64,000 bases of DNA from Eutreptiella sp. 'Long Island Sound 2002' (GCA_964036045.1 OZ038382.1:105733007-105797006), one strand, 5' to 3'. Shown: positions 1 to 14,800, numbered from the stretch's first letter. Program-made: numbers and translations. Notes: generated from the sequence alone by a model not told the origin.

Positions 1-1557
1 CCTGTTTTGAGGTGTGAGACCATCAGCCGTTAGAAATTTCAGGGTCTGGGCACCTGTTTTGAGGTGTGAGACCATCAGCAGTTAGAAATTTGAGGGTCTG
101 GGAACCTGTTTTGAGGTGTGAGACCATCAGCAGTTAGAAATTTCAGGGTCTGGGCAGCTGTTTTGAGGTGTGAGACCATCAGCAGTTAGAAATTTCAGCG
201 TCTGAGCACCTGTTTTGAGGTGTGAGACCATCAGCAGTTAGAAATTTCAGGGTCTGGGCACCTGTTTTGAGGTGTGAGACCATCAGCAGTTAGAAATTTC
301 AGGGTCTGGGCACCTGTTTTGAGGTGTCAGACCATCAGCAGTTAGAAATTTCAGGGGCTAGGCACCTGTTTTGAGGTGTCAGACCATCAGCAGTTAGAAA
401 TTTCAGGGTTTGGGCACCTGTTTTGAGGTGTGAGACCATCAGCAGTTAGAAATTTCAGGGTCTGGGCACCTGTTTTGAGGTGCGAGACCATCAGCAGTTA
501 GAAATTTCAGGGTCTAGGCACCTATTTTGAGGTGTGAGACCATCAGCAGTTAGAAATTTCAGGGTCTGGGCACCTGTTTTGAGGCGTCACACCATCAGCA
601 GTTAGAAATTTCAGGGTCTGGGCACCTGTTTTGAGGTGTGAGACCATAAGCAGTTAGAAATTTCAGGGTCTGGGCACCTGTTTGGAGGTGTGAGACCATC
701 AGCAATTAGAAATTTCAGGGTCTGGGCACCTGTTTTGAGGTGTGAGACCATCAGGATTTAGAAATTTCAGGGTCTGGGCACCTGTTTTGAGGTGTGAGAC
801 CATCAGCAGTTAGAAATTTCAGGGTCTGGGCACCTGTTTTGAGGTGTGAGACCATCAACAGTTAGAAATTTCAGGGTCTGGGCACCTGTTTTGAGGTGTG
901 AGACCATCAGCAGTTATAAATTTCAAGGTTTGAGCACCTGTTTTGAGGTGTGAGACCATCAGCAGTTAGAAATTTCAGGGACTGGGCACCTGTTTGAGGT
1001 GTGAGACCATCAGCAGTTAGAAATTTCAGGGTCTGGGCACCTGTTTGGAGGTGTCAGACCATCAGCAGTTAGAAATTTCAGGGTCTGGGCACCTGTTTTG
1101 AGGTGTGAGACCATCACCAGTTAGAAATTTCAGGGTTTGGGCACCTGTTTTGAGGTGTGAGACCATCAACAGTTAGAAATTTCAGGGTCTGGGCACCTGT
1201 TTTGAGGTGTGAGACCATCAGCAGTTAGAAATTTCAGGGTCTGGGCACCTGTTTTGAGGTGTGAGACCATCAGCAGTTAGAAATTTCAGGGTCTGGGCAC
1301 CTGTTTTGAGGTGTGAGACCATCAGCAATTAGAAATTTCAGGGTGTGGGCACCTGTTTTGAGGTGTGAGACCATCAGCAGTTAGAAATTTCTGGGTCTGG
1401 GCACCTGTTTTGAGGTGTGAGACCATCAGCAGTTAGAAATTTCAGTGTCTGGGCACCTGTTTTGAGGTGTGAGACCATCAGCAGTTAGAAATTTCAGGGT
1501 CTCGGCACCTGTTTTGAGGTGTGAGACCATCAGCAGTTAGAAATTTCAGGGTCTGGG

Positions 1558-1587
1558 CATCAGCAGTTAGAAATTTCAGGGTCTGGG
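1558..1587 (+). repeat. Truncated 30-bp satellite unit marking a higher-order repeat
   Basis: One satellite unit lacks its first 22 bases, so TCTGGG is followed directly by CATCAGCAGTTAG. The same deletion recurs at 6,112, 8,117, 10,071 and (with CATCATCAG) 11,505. Shared rare deletions mark block duplication of the array rather than independent events; the 8,117 to 10,071 spacing is about 1,954 bp. Confidence 0.85.
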
Positions 1588-1976
1588 CACCTGTTTTGAG
1601 GTGTGAGACCATCAGCAGTTAGAAATTTCAGGGTCTGGGCACCTCTTTTGAGGTGTGAGACCATCAGGAGTTAGAAATTTCAGGGTCTGGTCACCTGTTT
1701 TGAGGTGTGAGACCATCAGCAGTTAGAAATTTCAGGGTCTGGGCACCTGTTTTGAGGTGTGAGACCATCAGCAGTTAGAAATTTCAGGGTCTGGGCACCT
1801 GTTTTGAGGTGTGAGACCATGAACAGTTAGAAATTTCAGGGTCTGGGCACCTGTTTTGAGGTGTGAGACCATCAGCAGTTAGAAATTTCAGGGTCTGGGC
1901 ACCTGTTTGGAGGTGTCAGACCATCAGCAGTTAGAAATTTCAGGGTCTGGGCACCTGTTTTGAGGTGTGAGACCAT

Positions 1977-2860
1977 CAGCCGTTAGAAATTTCAGGGTCT
2001 GGGCACCTGTTTTGAGGTGTGAGACCATCAGCAGTTAGAAATTTGAGGGTCTGGGAACCTGTTTTGAGGTGTGAGACCATCAGCAGTTAGAAATTTCAGG
2101 GTCTGGGCACCTGTTTTGAGGTGTGAGACCATCAGCAGTTAGAAATTTCAGGGTCTGGGCAGCTGTTTTGAGGTGTGAGACCATCAGGAGTTAGAAATTT
2201 CAGCGTCTGAGCACCTGTTTTGAGGTGTGAGACCATCAGCAGTTAGAAATTTCAGGGTCTGGGCACCTGTTTTGAGGTGTGAGACCATCAGCAGTTAGAA
2301 ATTTCAGGGTCTGGGCACCTGTTTTGAGGTGTCAGACCATCAGCAGTTAGAAATTTCAGGGGCTAGGCACCTGTTTTGAGGTGTCAGACCATCAGCAGTT
2401 AGAAATTTCAGGGTTTGGGCACCTGTTTTGAGGTGTGAGACCATCAGCAGTTAGAAATTTCAGGGTCTGGGCACCTGTTTTGAGGTGCGAGACCATCAGC
2501 AGTTAGAAATTTCAGGGTCTAGGCACCTATTTTGAGGTGTGAGACCATCAGCAGTTAGAAATTTCAGGGTCTAGGCACCTGTTTTGAGGCGCCACACCAT
2601 CAGCAGTTAGAAATTTCAGGGTCTGGGCACCTGTTTTGAGGTGTGAGACCATAAGCAGTTAGAAATTTCAGGGTCTGGGCACCTGTTTGGAGGTGTGAGA
2701 CCATCAGCAGTTAGATATTTCAGGGTCTGGGCACCTGTTTTGAGGTGTGAGACCATCAGGATTTAGAAATTTCAGGGTCTGGGCACCTGTTTTGAGGTGT
2801 GAGACCATCAGCAGTTAGAAATTTCAGGGTCTGGGCACCTGTTTTGAGGTGTGAGACCAT
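1977..2860 (+). repeat. 884-bp higher-order repeat block (17 units)
   Basis: The rare variant CAGCCGTTAG occurs at 24, 1,977 and 2,861. The last two are 884 bp apart, exactly 17 x 52. In each case it is followed by the same ordered set of other rare variants (GAGGGTCTGGGAACC, then GGGCAGCTG, then CAGCGTCTGAG). A further block is exactly 23 units long: CAGCGTCTGAG at 3,605 and 4,801, which are 1,196 bp apart. Different block lengths point to repeated unequal exchange. Confidence 0.8.
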
Positions 2861-5800
2861 CAGCCGTTAGAAATTTCAGGGTCTGGGCACCTGTTTTGAG
2901 GTGTGAGACCATCAGCAGTTAGAAATTTGAGGGTCTGGGAACCTGTTTTGAGGTGTGAGACCATCAGCAGTTAGAAATTTCAGGGTCTGGGCACCTGTTT
3001 TGAGGTGTGAGACCATCAGCAGTTAGAAATTTCAGGGTCTGGGCAGCTGTTTTGAGGTGTGAGACCATCAGCAGTTAGAAATTTCAGCGTCTGAGCACCT
3101 GTTTTGAGGTGTGAGACCATCAGCAGTTAGAAATTTCAGGGTCTGGGCACCTGTTTTGAGGTGTGAGACCATCAGCAGTTAGAAATTTCAGGGTCTGGGC
3201 ACCTGTTTTGAGGTGTCAGACCATCAGCAGTTAGAAATTTCAGGGGCTAGGCACCTGTTTTGAGGTGTCAGACCATCAGCAGTTAGAAATTTCAGGGTTT
3301 GGGCACCTGTTTTGAGGTGTGAGACCATCAGCAGTTAGAAATTTCAGGGTCTGGGCACCTGTTTTGAGGTGCGAGACCATCAGCAGTTAGAAATTTCAGG
3401 GTCTAGGCACCTATTTTGAGGTGTGAGACCATCAGCAGTTAGAAATTTCAGGGTCTGGGCACCTGTTTTGAGGCGTCACACCATCAGCAGTTAGAAATTT
3501 CAGGGTCTGGGCACCTGTTTTGAGGTGTGAGACCATAAGCAGTTAGAAATTTCAGGGTCTGGGCACCTGTTTGGAGGTGTGAGACCATCAGCAGTTAGAA
3601 ATTTCAGCGTCTGAGCACCTGTTTTGAGGTGTGAGACCATCAGCAGTTAGAAATTTCAGGGTCTGGGCACCTGTTTTGAGGTGTGAGACCATCAGCAGTT
3701 AGAAATTTCAGGGTCTGGGCACCTGTTTTGAGGTGTCAGACCATCAGCAGTTAGAAATTTCAGGGGCTAGGCACCTGTTTTGAGGTGTCAGACCATCAGC
3801 AGTTAGAAATTTCAGGGTTTGGGCACCTGTTTTGAGGTGTGAGACCATCAGCAGTTAGAAATTTCAGGGTCTGGGCACCTGTTTTGAGGTGCGAGACCAT
3901 CAGCAGTTAGAAATTTCAGGGTCTAGGCACCTATTTTGAGGTGTGAGACCATCAGCAGTTAGAAATTTCAGGGTCTGGGCACCTGTTTTGAGGCGTCACA
4001 CCATCAGCAGTTAGAAATTTCAGGGTCTGGGCACCTGTTTTGAGGTGTGAGACCATAAGCAGTTAGAAATTTCAGGGTCTGGGCACCTGTTTGGAGGTGT
4101 GAGACCATCAGCAGTTAGATATTTCAGGGTCTGGGCACCTGTTTTGAGGTGTGAGACCATCAGGATTTAGAAATTTCAGGGTCTGGGCACCTGTTTTGAG
4201 GTGTGAGACCATCAGCAGTTAGAAATTTCAGGGTCTGGGCACCTGTTTTGAGGTGTGAGACCATCAACAGTTAGAAATTTCAGGGTCTGGGCACCTGTTT
4301 TGAGGTGTGAGACCATCAGCAGTTATAAATTTCAAGGTTTGAGCACCTGTTTTGAGGTGTGAGACCATCAGCAGTTAGAAATTTCAGGGACTGGGCACAT
4401 GTTTTGAGGTGTGAGACCATCAGCAGTTAGAAATTTCAGGGTCTGGGCACCTGTTTGGAGGTGTCAGACCATCAGCAGTTAGAAATTTCAGGGTCTGGGC
4501 ACCTGTTTTGAGGTGTGAGACCATCAGCAGTTAGAAATTTCAGGGTCTGGGCACCTGTTTTGAGGTGTGAGACCATCAGCAGTTAGAAATTTCAGGGTCT
4601 GGGCACCTGTTTTGAGGTGTGAGACCATCAGCAGTTAGAAATTTCAGGGTCTGGGCACCTGTTTTGAGGTGTGAGACCATCGGCAATTAGAAATTTCAGG
4701 GTGTGGGCACCCGTTTTGAGGTGTGAGACCATCAGCAGTTAGAAATTTCTGGGTCTGGGCACCTGTTTTGAGGTGTGAGACCATCAGCAGTTAGAAATTT
4801 CAGCGTCTGAGCACCTGTTTTGAGGTGTGAGACCATCAGCAGTTAGAAATTTCAGGGTCTGGGCACCTGTTTTGAGGTGTGAGACCATCAGCAGTTAGAA
4901 ATTTCAGGGTCTGGGCACCTGTTTTGAGGTGTCAGACCATCAGCAGTTAGAAATTTCAGGGGCTAGGCACCTGTTTTGAGGTGTCAGACCATCAGCAGTT
5001 AGAAATTTCAGGGTTTGGGCACCTGTTTTGAGGTGTGAGACCATCAGCAGTTAGAAATTTCAGGGTCTGGGCACCTGTTTTGAGGTGCGAGACCATCAGC
5101 AGTTAGAAATTTCAGGGTCTAGGCACCTATTTTGAGGTGTGAGACCATCAGCAGTTAGAAATTTCAGGGTCTGGGCACCTGTTTTGAGGCGTCACACCAT
5201 CAGCAGTTAGAAATTTCAGGGTCTGGGCACCTGTTTTGAGGTGTGAGACCATAAGCAGTTAGAAATTTCAGGGTCTGGGCACCTGTTTGGAGGTGTGAGA
5301 CCATCAGCAGTTAGATATTTCAGGGTCTGGGCACCTGTTTTGAGGTGTGAGACCATCAGGATTTAGAAATTTCAGGGTCTGGGCACCTGTTTTGAGGTGT
5401 GAGACCATCAGCAGTTAGAAATTTCAGGGTCTGGGCACCTGTTTTGAGGTGTGAGACCATCAACAGTTAGAAATTTCAGGGTCTGGGCACCTGTTTTGAG
5501 GTGTGAGACCATCAGCAGTTATAAATTTCAAGGTTTGAGCACCTGTTTTGAGGTGTGAGACCATCAGCAGTTAGAAATTTCAGGGACTGGGCACATGTTT
5601 TGAGGTGTGAGACCATCAGCAGTTAGAAATTTCAGGGTCTGGGCACCTGTTTGGAGGTGTCAGACCATCAGCAGTTAGAAATTTCAGGGTCTGGGCACCT
5701 GTTTTGAGGTGTGAGACCATCAGCAGTTAGAAATTTCAGGGTCTGGGCACCTGTTTTGAGGTGTGAGACCATCAGCAGTTAGAAATTTCAGGGTCTGGGC

Positions 5801-8800
5801 ACCTGTTTTGAGGTGTGAGACCATCAGCAGTTAGAAATTTCAGGGTCTGGGCACCTGTTTTGAGGTGTGAGACCATCGGCAATTAGAAATTTCAGGGTGT
5901 GGGCACCCGTTTTGAGGTGTGAGACCATCAGCAGTTAGAAATTTCTGGGTCTGGGCACCTGTTTTGAGGTGTGAGACCATCAGCAGTTAGAAATTTCAGT
6001 GTCTGGGCACCTGTTTTGAGGTGTGAGACCATCAGCAGTTAGAAATTTCAGGGTCTCGGCACCTGTTTTGAGGTGTGAGACCATCAGCAGTTAGAAATTT
6101 CAGGGTCTGGGCATCAGCAGTTAGAAATTTCAGGGTCTGGGCACCTGTTTTGAGGTGTGAGACCATCAGCAGTTAGAAATTTCAGGGTTTGGGCACCTCT
6201 TTTGAGGTGTGAGACCATCAGGAGTTAGAAATTTCAGGGTCTGGTCACCTGTTTTGAGGTGTGAGACCATCAGCAGTTAGAAATTTCAGGGTCTGGGCAC
6301 CTGTTTTGAGGTGTGAGACCATCAGCAGTTAGAAATTTCAGGGTCCGAGCACCTGTTTTGAGGTGTGAGACCATCAACAGTTAGAAATTTCAGGGTCTGG
6401 GCACCTGTTTTGAGGTGTGAGACCATCAGCAGTTAGAAATTTCAGGGTCTGGGCACCTGTTTGGAGGTGTCAGACCATCAGCAGTTAGAAATTTCAGGGT
6501 CTGGGCACCTGTTTTGAGGTGTGAGACCATCAGCAGTTAGAAATTTCAGGGTCTGGGCACCTGTTTTGAGGCGTCACACCATCAGCAGTTAGAAATTTCA
6601 GGGGCTAGGCACCTGTTTTGAGGTGTCAGACCATCAGCAGTTAGAAATTTCAGGGTTTGGGCACCTGTTTTGAGGTGTGAGACCATCAGCAGTTAGAAAT
6701 TTCAGGGTCTGGGCACCTGTTTTGAGGTGCGAGACCATCAGCAGTTAGAAATTTCAGGGTCTAGGCACCTATTTTGAGGTGTGAGACCATCAGCAGTTAG
6801 AAATTTCAGGGTCTGGGCACCTGTTTTGAGGTGTGAGACCATCAGCAGTTAGAAATTTCAGGGTCTGGGCACCTGTTTTGAGGTGTGAGACCATCAGCAG
6901 TTAGAAATTTCAGGGGCTAGGCACCTGTTTTGAGGTGTCAGACCATCAGCAGTTAGAAATTTCAGGGTTTGGGCACCTGTTTTGAGGTGTGAGACCATCA
7001 GCAGTTAGAAATTTCAGGGTCTGGGCACCTGTTTTGAGGTGCGAGACCATCAGCAGTTAGAAATTTCAGGGTCTAGGCACCTATTTTGAGGTGTGAGACC
7101 ATCAGCAGTTAGAAATTTCAGGGTCTGGGCACCTGTTTTGAGGCGTCACACCATCAGCAGTTAGAAATTTCAGGGTCTGGGCACCTGTTTGGAGGTGTGA
7201 GACCATAAGCAGTTAGAAATTTCAGGGTCTGGGCACCTGTTTGGAGGTGTGAGACCATCAGCGGTTAGATATTTCAGGGTCTGGGCACCTGTTTTGAGGT
7301 GTGAGACCATCAGGATTTAGAAATTTCAGGGTCTGGGCACCTGTTTTGAGGTGTGAGACCATCAGCAGTTAGAAATTTCAGGGTCTGGGCACCTGTTTTG
7401 AGGTGTGAGACCATCAACAGTTAGAAATTTCAGGGTCTGGGCACGTGTTTTGAGGTGTGAGACCATCAGCAGTTATAAATTTCAAGGTTTGAGCACCTGT
7501 TTTGAGGTGTGAGACCATCAGCAGTTAGAAATTTCAGGGACTGGGCACCTGTTTGAGGTGTGAGACCATCAGCAGTTAGAAATTTCAGGGTCTGGGCACC
7601 TGTTTGGAGGTGTCAGACCATCAGCAGTTAGAAATTTCAGGGTCTGGGCACCTGTTTTGAGGTGTGAGACCATCACCAGTTAGAAATTTCAGGGTTTGGG
7701 CACCTGTTTTGAGGTGTGAGACCATCAACAGTTAGAAATTTCAGGGTCTGGGCACCTGTTTTGAGGTGTGAGACCATCAGCAGTTAGAAATTTCAGGGTC
7801 TGGGCACCTGTTTTGAGGTGTGAGACCATCAGCAGTTAGAAATTTCAGGGTCTGGGCACCTGTTTTGAGGTGTGAGACCATCAGCAATTAGAAATTTCAG
7901 GGTGTGGGCACCTGTTTTGAGGTGTGAGACCATCAGCAGTTAGAAATTTCTGGGTCTGGGCACCTGTTTTGAGGTGTGAGACCATCAGCAGTTAGAAATT
8001 TCAGTGTCTGGGCACCTGTTTTGAGGTGTGAGACCATCAGCAGTTAGAAATTTCAGGGTCTCGGCACCTGTTTTGAGGTGTGAGACCATCAGCAGTTAGA
8101 AATTTCAGGGTCTGGGCATCAGCAGTTAGAAATTTCAGGGTCTGGGCACCTGTTTTGAGGTGTGAGACCATCAGCAGTTAGAAATTTCAGGGTCTGGGCA
8201 CCTCTTTTGAGGTGTGAGACCATCAGGAGTTAGAAATTTCAGGGTCTGGTCACCTGTTTTGAGGTGTGAGACCATCAGCAGTTAGAAATTTCAGGGTCTG
8301 GGCACCTGTTTTGAGGTGTGAGACCATCAGCAGTTAGAAATTTCAGGGTCCGAGCACCTGTTTTGAGGTGTGAGACCATCAACAGTTAGAAATTTCAGGG
8401 TCTGGGCACCTGTTTTGAGGTGTGAGACCATCAGCAGTTAGAAATTTCAGGGTCTGGGCACCTGTTTGGAGGTGTCAGACCATCAGCAGTTAGAAATTTC
8501 AGGGTCTGGGCACCTGTTTTGAGGTGTGAGACCATCAGCCGTTAGAAATTTCAGGGTCTGGGAACCTGTTTTGAGGTGTGAGACCATCAGCAGTTAGAAA
8601 TTTCAGGGTCTGGGCACCTGTTTTGAGGTGTGAGACCATCAGCAGTTAGAAATTTGAGGGTCTGGGAACCTGTTTTGAGGTGTGAGACCATCAGCAGTTA
8701 GAAATTTCAGGGTCTGGGCACCTGTTTTGAGGTGTGAGACCATCAGCAGTTAGAAATTTCAGGGTCTGGGCAGCTGTTTTGAGGTGTGAGACCATCAGCA

Positions 8801-11800
8801 GTTAGAAATTTCAGCGTCTGAGCACCTGTTTTGAGGTGTGAGACCATCAGCAGTTAGAAATTTCAGGGTCTGGGCACCTGTTTTGAGGTGTGAGACCATC
8901 AGCAGTTAGAAATTTCAGGGGCTAGGCACCTGTTTTGAGGTGTCAGACCATCAGCAGTTAGAAATTTCAGGGTTTGGGCACCTGTTTTGAGGTGTGAGAC
9001 CATCAGCAGTTAGAAATTTCAGGGTCTGGGCACCTGTTTTGAGGTGCGAGACCATCAGCAGTTAGAAATTTCAGGGTCTAGGCACCTATTTTGAGGTGTG
9101 AGACCATCAGCAGTTAGAAATTTCAGGGTCTGGGCACCTGTTTTGAGGCGTCACACCATCAGCAGTTAGAAATTTCAGGGTCTGGGCACCTGTTTTGAGG
9201 TGTGAGACCATAAGCAGTTAGAAATTTCAGGGTCTGGGCACCTGTTTGGAGGTGTGAGACCATCAGCAGTTAGATATTTCAGGGTCTGGGCACCTGTTTT
9301 GAGGTGTGAGACCATCAGGATTTAGAAATTTCAGGGTCTGGGCACCTGTTTTGAGGTGTGAGACCATCAGCAGTTAGAAATTTCAGGGTCTGGGCACCTG
9401 TTTTGAGGTGTGAGACCATCAACAGTTAGAAATTTCAGGGTCTGGGCACCTGTTTTGAGGTGTGAGACCATCAGCAGTTATAAATTTCAAGGTTTGAGCA
9501 CCTGTTTTGAGGTGTGAGACCATCAGCAGTTAGAAATTTCAGGGACTGGGCACCTGTTTTGAGGTGTGAGACCATCAGCAGTTAGAAATTTCAGGGTCTG
9601 GGCACCTGTTTGGAGGTGTCAGACCATCAGCAGTTAGAAATTTCAGGGTCTGGGCACCTGTTTTGAGGTGTGAGACCATCAGCAGTTAGAAATTTCAGGG
9701 TCTGGGCACCTGTTTTGAGGTGTGAGACCATCAGCAGTTAGAAATTTCAGGGTCTGGGCACCTGTTTTGAGGTGTGAGACCATCAGCAGTTAGAAATTTC
9801 AGGGTCTGGGCACCTGTTTTGAGGTGTGAGACCATCAGCAATTAGAAATTTCAGGGTGTGGGCACCTGTTTTGAGGTGTGAGACCATCAGCAGTTAGAAA
9901 TTTCTGGGTCTGGGCACCTGTTTTGAGGTGTGAGACCATCAGCAGTTAGAAATTTCAGTGTCTGGGCACCTGTTTTGAGGTGTGAGACCATTAGCAGTTA
10001 GAAATTTCAGGGTCTCGGCACCTGTTTTGAGGTGTGAGACCATCAGCAGTTAGAAATTTCAGGGTCTGGGCATCAGCAGTTAGAAATTTCAGGGTCTGGG
10101 CACCTGTTTTGAGGTGTGAGACCATCAGCAGTTAGAAATTTCAGGGTTTGGGCACCTCTTTTGAGGTGTGAGACCATCAGGAGTTAGAAATTTCAGGGTC
10201 TGGTCACCTGTTTTGAGGTGTGAGACCATCAGCAGTTAGAAATTTCAGGGTCTGGGCACCTGTTTTGAGGTGTGAGACCATCAGCAGTTAGAAATTTCAG
10301 GGTCCGAGCACCTGTTTTGAGGTGTGAGACCATCAACAGTTAGAAATTTCAGGGTCTGGGCACCTGTTTTGAGGTGTGAGACCATCAGCAGTTAGAAATT
10401 TCAGGGTCTGGGCACCTGTTTGGAGGTGTCAGACCATCAGCAGTTAGAAATTTCAGGGTCTGGGCACCTGTTTTGAGGTGTGAGACCATCAGCAGTTAGA
10501 AATTTCAGGGTCTGGGCACCTGTTTTGAGGCGTCACACCATCAGCAGTTAGAAATTTCAGGGTTTGAACACCTGTTTTGAGGTGTGAGACCATAAGCAGT
10601 TAGAAATTTCAGGGTCTGGGCACCTGTTTGGAGGTGTGAGACCATCAGCAGTTAGATATTTCAGGGTCTGGGCACCTGTTTTGAGGTGTGAGACCATCAG
10701 GATTTAGAAATTTCAGGGTCTGGGCACCTGTTTTGAGGTGTCAGACCATCAGCAGTTAGAAATTTCAGGGTCTGGGCACCTGTTTGGAGGTGTGAGACCA
10801 TCAGCAGTTAGAAATTTCAGGGTCTGGGCACCTGTTTTGAGGTGTGAGACCATCAGCAGTTAGAAATTTCAGGGTCTGGGCACCTGTTTTGAGGTGTGAG
10901 ACCATCAACAGTTAGAAATTTCAGGGTCTGGGCACCTGTTTTGAGGTGTGAGACCATCAGCAGTTATAAATTTCAAGGTTTGAGCACCTGTTTTGAGGTG
11001 TGAGACCATCAGCAGTTAGAAATTTCAGGGACTGGGCACCTGTTTTGAGGTGTGAGACCACCAGCAGTTAGAAATTTCAGGGTCTGGGCACCTGTTTGGA
11101 GGTGTCAGACCATCAGCAGTTAGAAATTTCAGGGTCTGGGCACCTGTTTTGAGGTGTGAGACCATCAGCAATTAGAAATTTCAGGGTGTGGGCACCTGTT
11201 TTGAGGTGTGAGACCATCAGCAGTTAGAAATTTCAGGGTCTGGGCACCTGTTTTGAGGTGTGAGACCATCAGCAATTAGAAATTTCAGGGTGTGGGCACG
11301 TGTTTTGAGGTGTGAGACCATCAGCAGTTAGAAATTTCTGGGTCTGGGCACCTGTTTTGAGGTGTGAGACCATCAGCAGTTAGAAATTTCAGTGTCTGGG
11401 CACTTGTTTTGAGGTGTGAGACCATCAGCAATTAGAAATTTCAGGGTCTCGGCACCTGTTTTGAGGTGTGAGACCATCAGCAGTTAGAAATTTCAGGGTC
11501 TGGGCATCATCAGTTAGAAATTTCAGGGTCTAGGCACCTGTTTTGAGGTGTGAGACCATCAGGAGTTAGAAATTTCAGGGTCTGGGCACCTGTTTTGAGG
11601 TGTGAGACGATCAGCAGTTAGAAATTTCAGGGTCCAGGCACCTGTTTTGAGGTGTGAGACCATCAGCAGTTAGAAATTTCAGGGTCTGGGCACCTGTTTT
11701 GAGGTGTGAGACCATCAGCAGTTAGAAATTTCAGGGTCTGGGCACCTCTTTTGAGGTGTGAGACCATCAGGAGTTAGAAATTTCAGGGTCTGGTCACCTG

Positions 11801-14800
11801 TTTTGAGGAGTGAGACCATCAGCAGTTAGAAATTTCAGGGTCTGGGCGCCTGTTTTGAGGTGTGAGACCATCAGCAGTTAGAAATTTCAGGGTCCGAGCA
11901 CCTGTTTTGAGGTGTGAGACCATCAACAGTTAGAAATTTCAGGGTCTGGGCACCTGTTTTGAGGTGTGAGACCATCAGCAGTTAGAAATTTCAGGGTCTG
12001 GGCACCTGTTTGGAGGTGTCAGACCATCAGCAGTTAGAAATTTCAGGGTCTGGGCACCTGTTTTGAGGTGTGAGACCATCAGCAGTTAGAAATTTCAAGG
12101 TCTAAGCACCTGTTTTGAGGTGTGAGACCATCAGCAGCTAGAAATTTCAGGGTCTGGGCACCTGTTTTGAGGTGTCACACCATCAGCAGTTAGAAATTTC
12201 AGGGTGTGGGCACTTGTTTTGAGGTGCGAGACCATCAGCAGTTAGAAATTTCAGGGTCTGGGCACCTGTTTTGAGGTGTGAGACCATCATCAGTTAGAAA
12301 TTTCTGGGTCTGGGCACCTGTTTTGAGGTGTGAGACCATCAGCAGTTAGAAATTTTTGGGTCTGGGCACCTGTTTTGAGGTGTGAGACCATCAGCAGTTA
12401 GAAATTTCAGGGTCTGGGCACCTGTTTTGAGGTGCGAGACCATCAGCAGTTAGAAATTTCAGGGTCTGGGCACCTGTTTTGAGGTGTGAGACCTTCAGCA
12501 GTTAGAAATTTCAGGGTCTGGGCACCTGTTTTGAGGTGTGAGACCATCAGCAGTTAGAAATTTCAAGGTCTGAGCACCTGTTTTGAGGTGTGAGACCATC
12601 AACAGTTAGAAATTTCAGGGTCTGGGCACCTGTTTTGAGGTGTGAGACCATCAGCGGTTAGAAATTTCAGGGTCTGGGCACCTGTTTGGAGGTGTCAGAC
12701 CATCAGCAGTTAGAAATTTCAGGGTCTGGGCACCTGTTTTGAGGTGTGAGACCATCAGCAGTTAGAAATTTCAGGGTCTGGGCACCTGTTTTGAGGTGTG
12801 AGACCATCAGGAGTTAGAAATTTCAGGGTCTGGGCACCTGTTTTGAGGTGTGAGACCATCAGCAGTTAGAAATTTCAGGGTCTGGGCACCTGTTTTGAGG
12901 TGTGAGACCATCAGCAGTTAGAAATTTCAGGGTCTGGGCACCTGTTTTGAGGTGTGAGACCATCAGCAGTTAGGAATTTAAGGGTCTGGTCACCTGTTTG
13001 GAGGTGTGAGACCATCAGCAGTTAGAAATTTCAGGCTGTGGGCACGTGTTTTGAGGTGTGAGACCATCAGCAGTTAGAAATTTCAGGGTCTGGGCACCTG
13101 TTTTGAGGTGTCAGACCATCAGCAGCTAGAAATTTCAGGGTCTGGGCACCTGTTTTGAGGTGTGAGACCATCAGCAGTTAGAAATTCCAGGGTCTGGGCA
13201 TCTGTTTTGAGGTGTGAGACCATCAGCAGTTAGAAATTTCACGGTCTGGGCACCTGTTTTGAGGTGTGAGACCATCAGCAGTTAGAAATTTCAGGGTCTG
13301 GGCACCTGTTTTGAGGAGTGAGACCATCAGCAGTTAGATATTTCAGGGTCTGGTCACCTGTTTGGAGGTGTGAGACCATCAGCAGTTAGAAATTTCAGGG
13401 TCTGGGCACGTGTTTTGAGGTGTGAGACCATCAGCAGTTAGAAATTTCAAGGTCTGGGCACCTGTTTTGAGGTGTGAGACCATCAACAGTTAGAAATTTC
13501 AGGGTCTGGGCACCTGTTTTGGGGTGTGAGACCATCAGCAGTTAGAAATTTCGGGGTCTGGGCACCTGTTTGGAGGTGTCAGACCATCAGCAGTTAGAAA
13601 TTTCAGGGTCTGGGCACCTGTTTTGAGGTGTGAGACCATCAGCAGTTAGAAATTTCAGGGTCTGGGCACCTGTTTTCAGGTGTGAGACCATCAGCGGTTA
13701 GAAATATTAGGGTCTGGGCACCTGTTTTGAGGTGTGAGACCATCAGCGGTTAGAAATTTCAGGGTCTGGGCACCTGTTTTGAGGTGTGAGACCATCAGCA
13801 GTTAGAAATTTCAGGGTCTGGGCACCTGTTTTGAGGTGTGAGACCATCAGCAGTTAGAAATTTCAAGGTCTGAGCACCTGTTTTGAGGTGTGAGACCATC
13901 AACAGTTAGAAATTTCAGGGTCTGGGCACCTGTTTTGAGGTGTGACACCATCAGCGGTTAGAAATTTCAGGGTCTGGGCACCTGTTTGGAGGTGTCAGAC
14001 CATCAGCAGTTAGAAATTTCAGGGTCTGGGCACCTGTTTTGAGGTGTGAGACCATCAGCAGTTAGAAATTTCAAGGTCTGGGCACCTGTTTTGAGGTGTG
14101 AGACCATCAACAGTTAGAAATTTCAGGGTCTGGGCACCTGTTTTGAGGTGTGAGACCATCAGCAGTTAGAAATTTCAGGGTCTGGGCACCTGTTTTGAGG
14201 TGTGAGACCATCAGCAGTTAGAAATTTCAGGGTCTGGGCACCTGTTTTGAGGAGTGAGACCATCAGCAGTTAGGAATTTAAGGGTCTGGTCACCTGTTTG
14301 GAGGTGTGAGACCATCAGCAGTTAGAAATTTCAGGCTCTGGGCACGTGTTTTGAGGTGTGAGACCATCAGCAGTTAGAAATTTCAGGGTCTGGGCACCTG
14401 TTTTGAGGTGTGAGACCATCAGCAGTTAGAAATTTCAGGGTCTGGGCACCTGTTTTGAGGTGTCAGACCATCAGCAGCTAGAAATTTCAGGGTCTGGGCA
14501 CCTGTTTTGAGGTGTGAGACCATCAGCAGTTAGAAATTCCAGGGTCTGGGCATCTGTTTTGAGGTGTGAGACCATCAGCAGTTAGAAATTTCAGGGTCTG
14601 GGCACCTGTTTTGAGGTGTGAGACCATCAGCAGTTAGAAATTTCAGGGTCTGGGCACCTGTTTTGAGGAGTGAGACCATCAGCAGTTAGATATTTCAGGG
14701 TCTGGTCACCTGTTTGGAGGTGTCAGACCATCAACAGTTAGAAATTTCAGGGTCTGGGCACGTGTTTTGAGGTGTGAGACCATCAGCAGTTAGAAATTTC

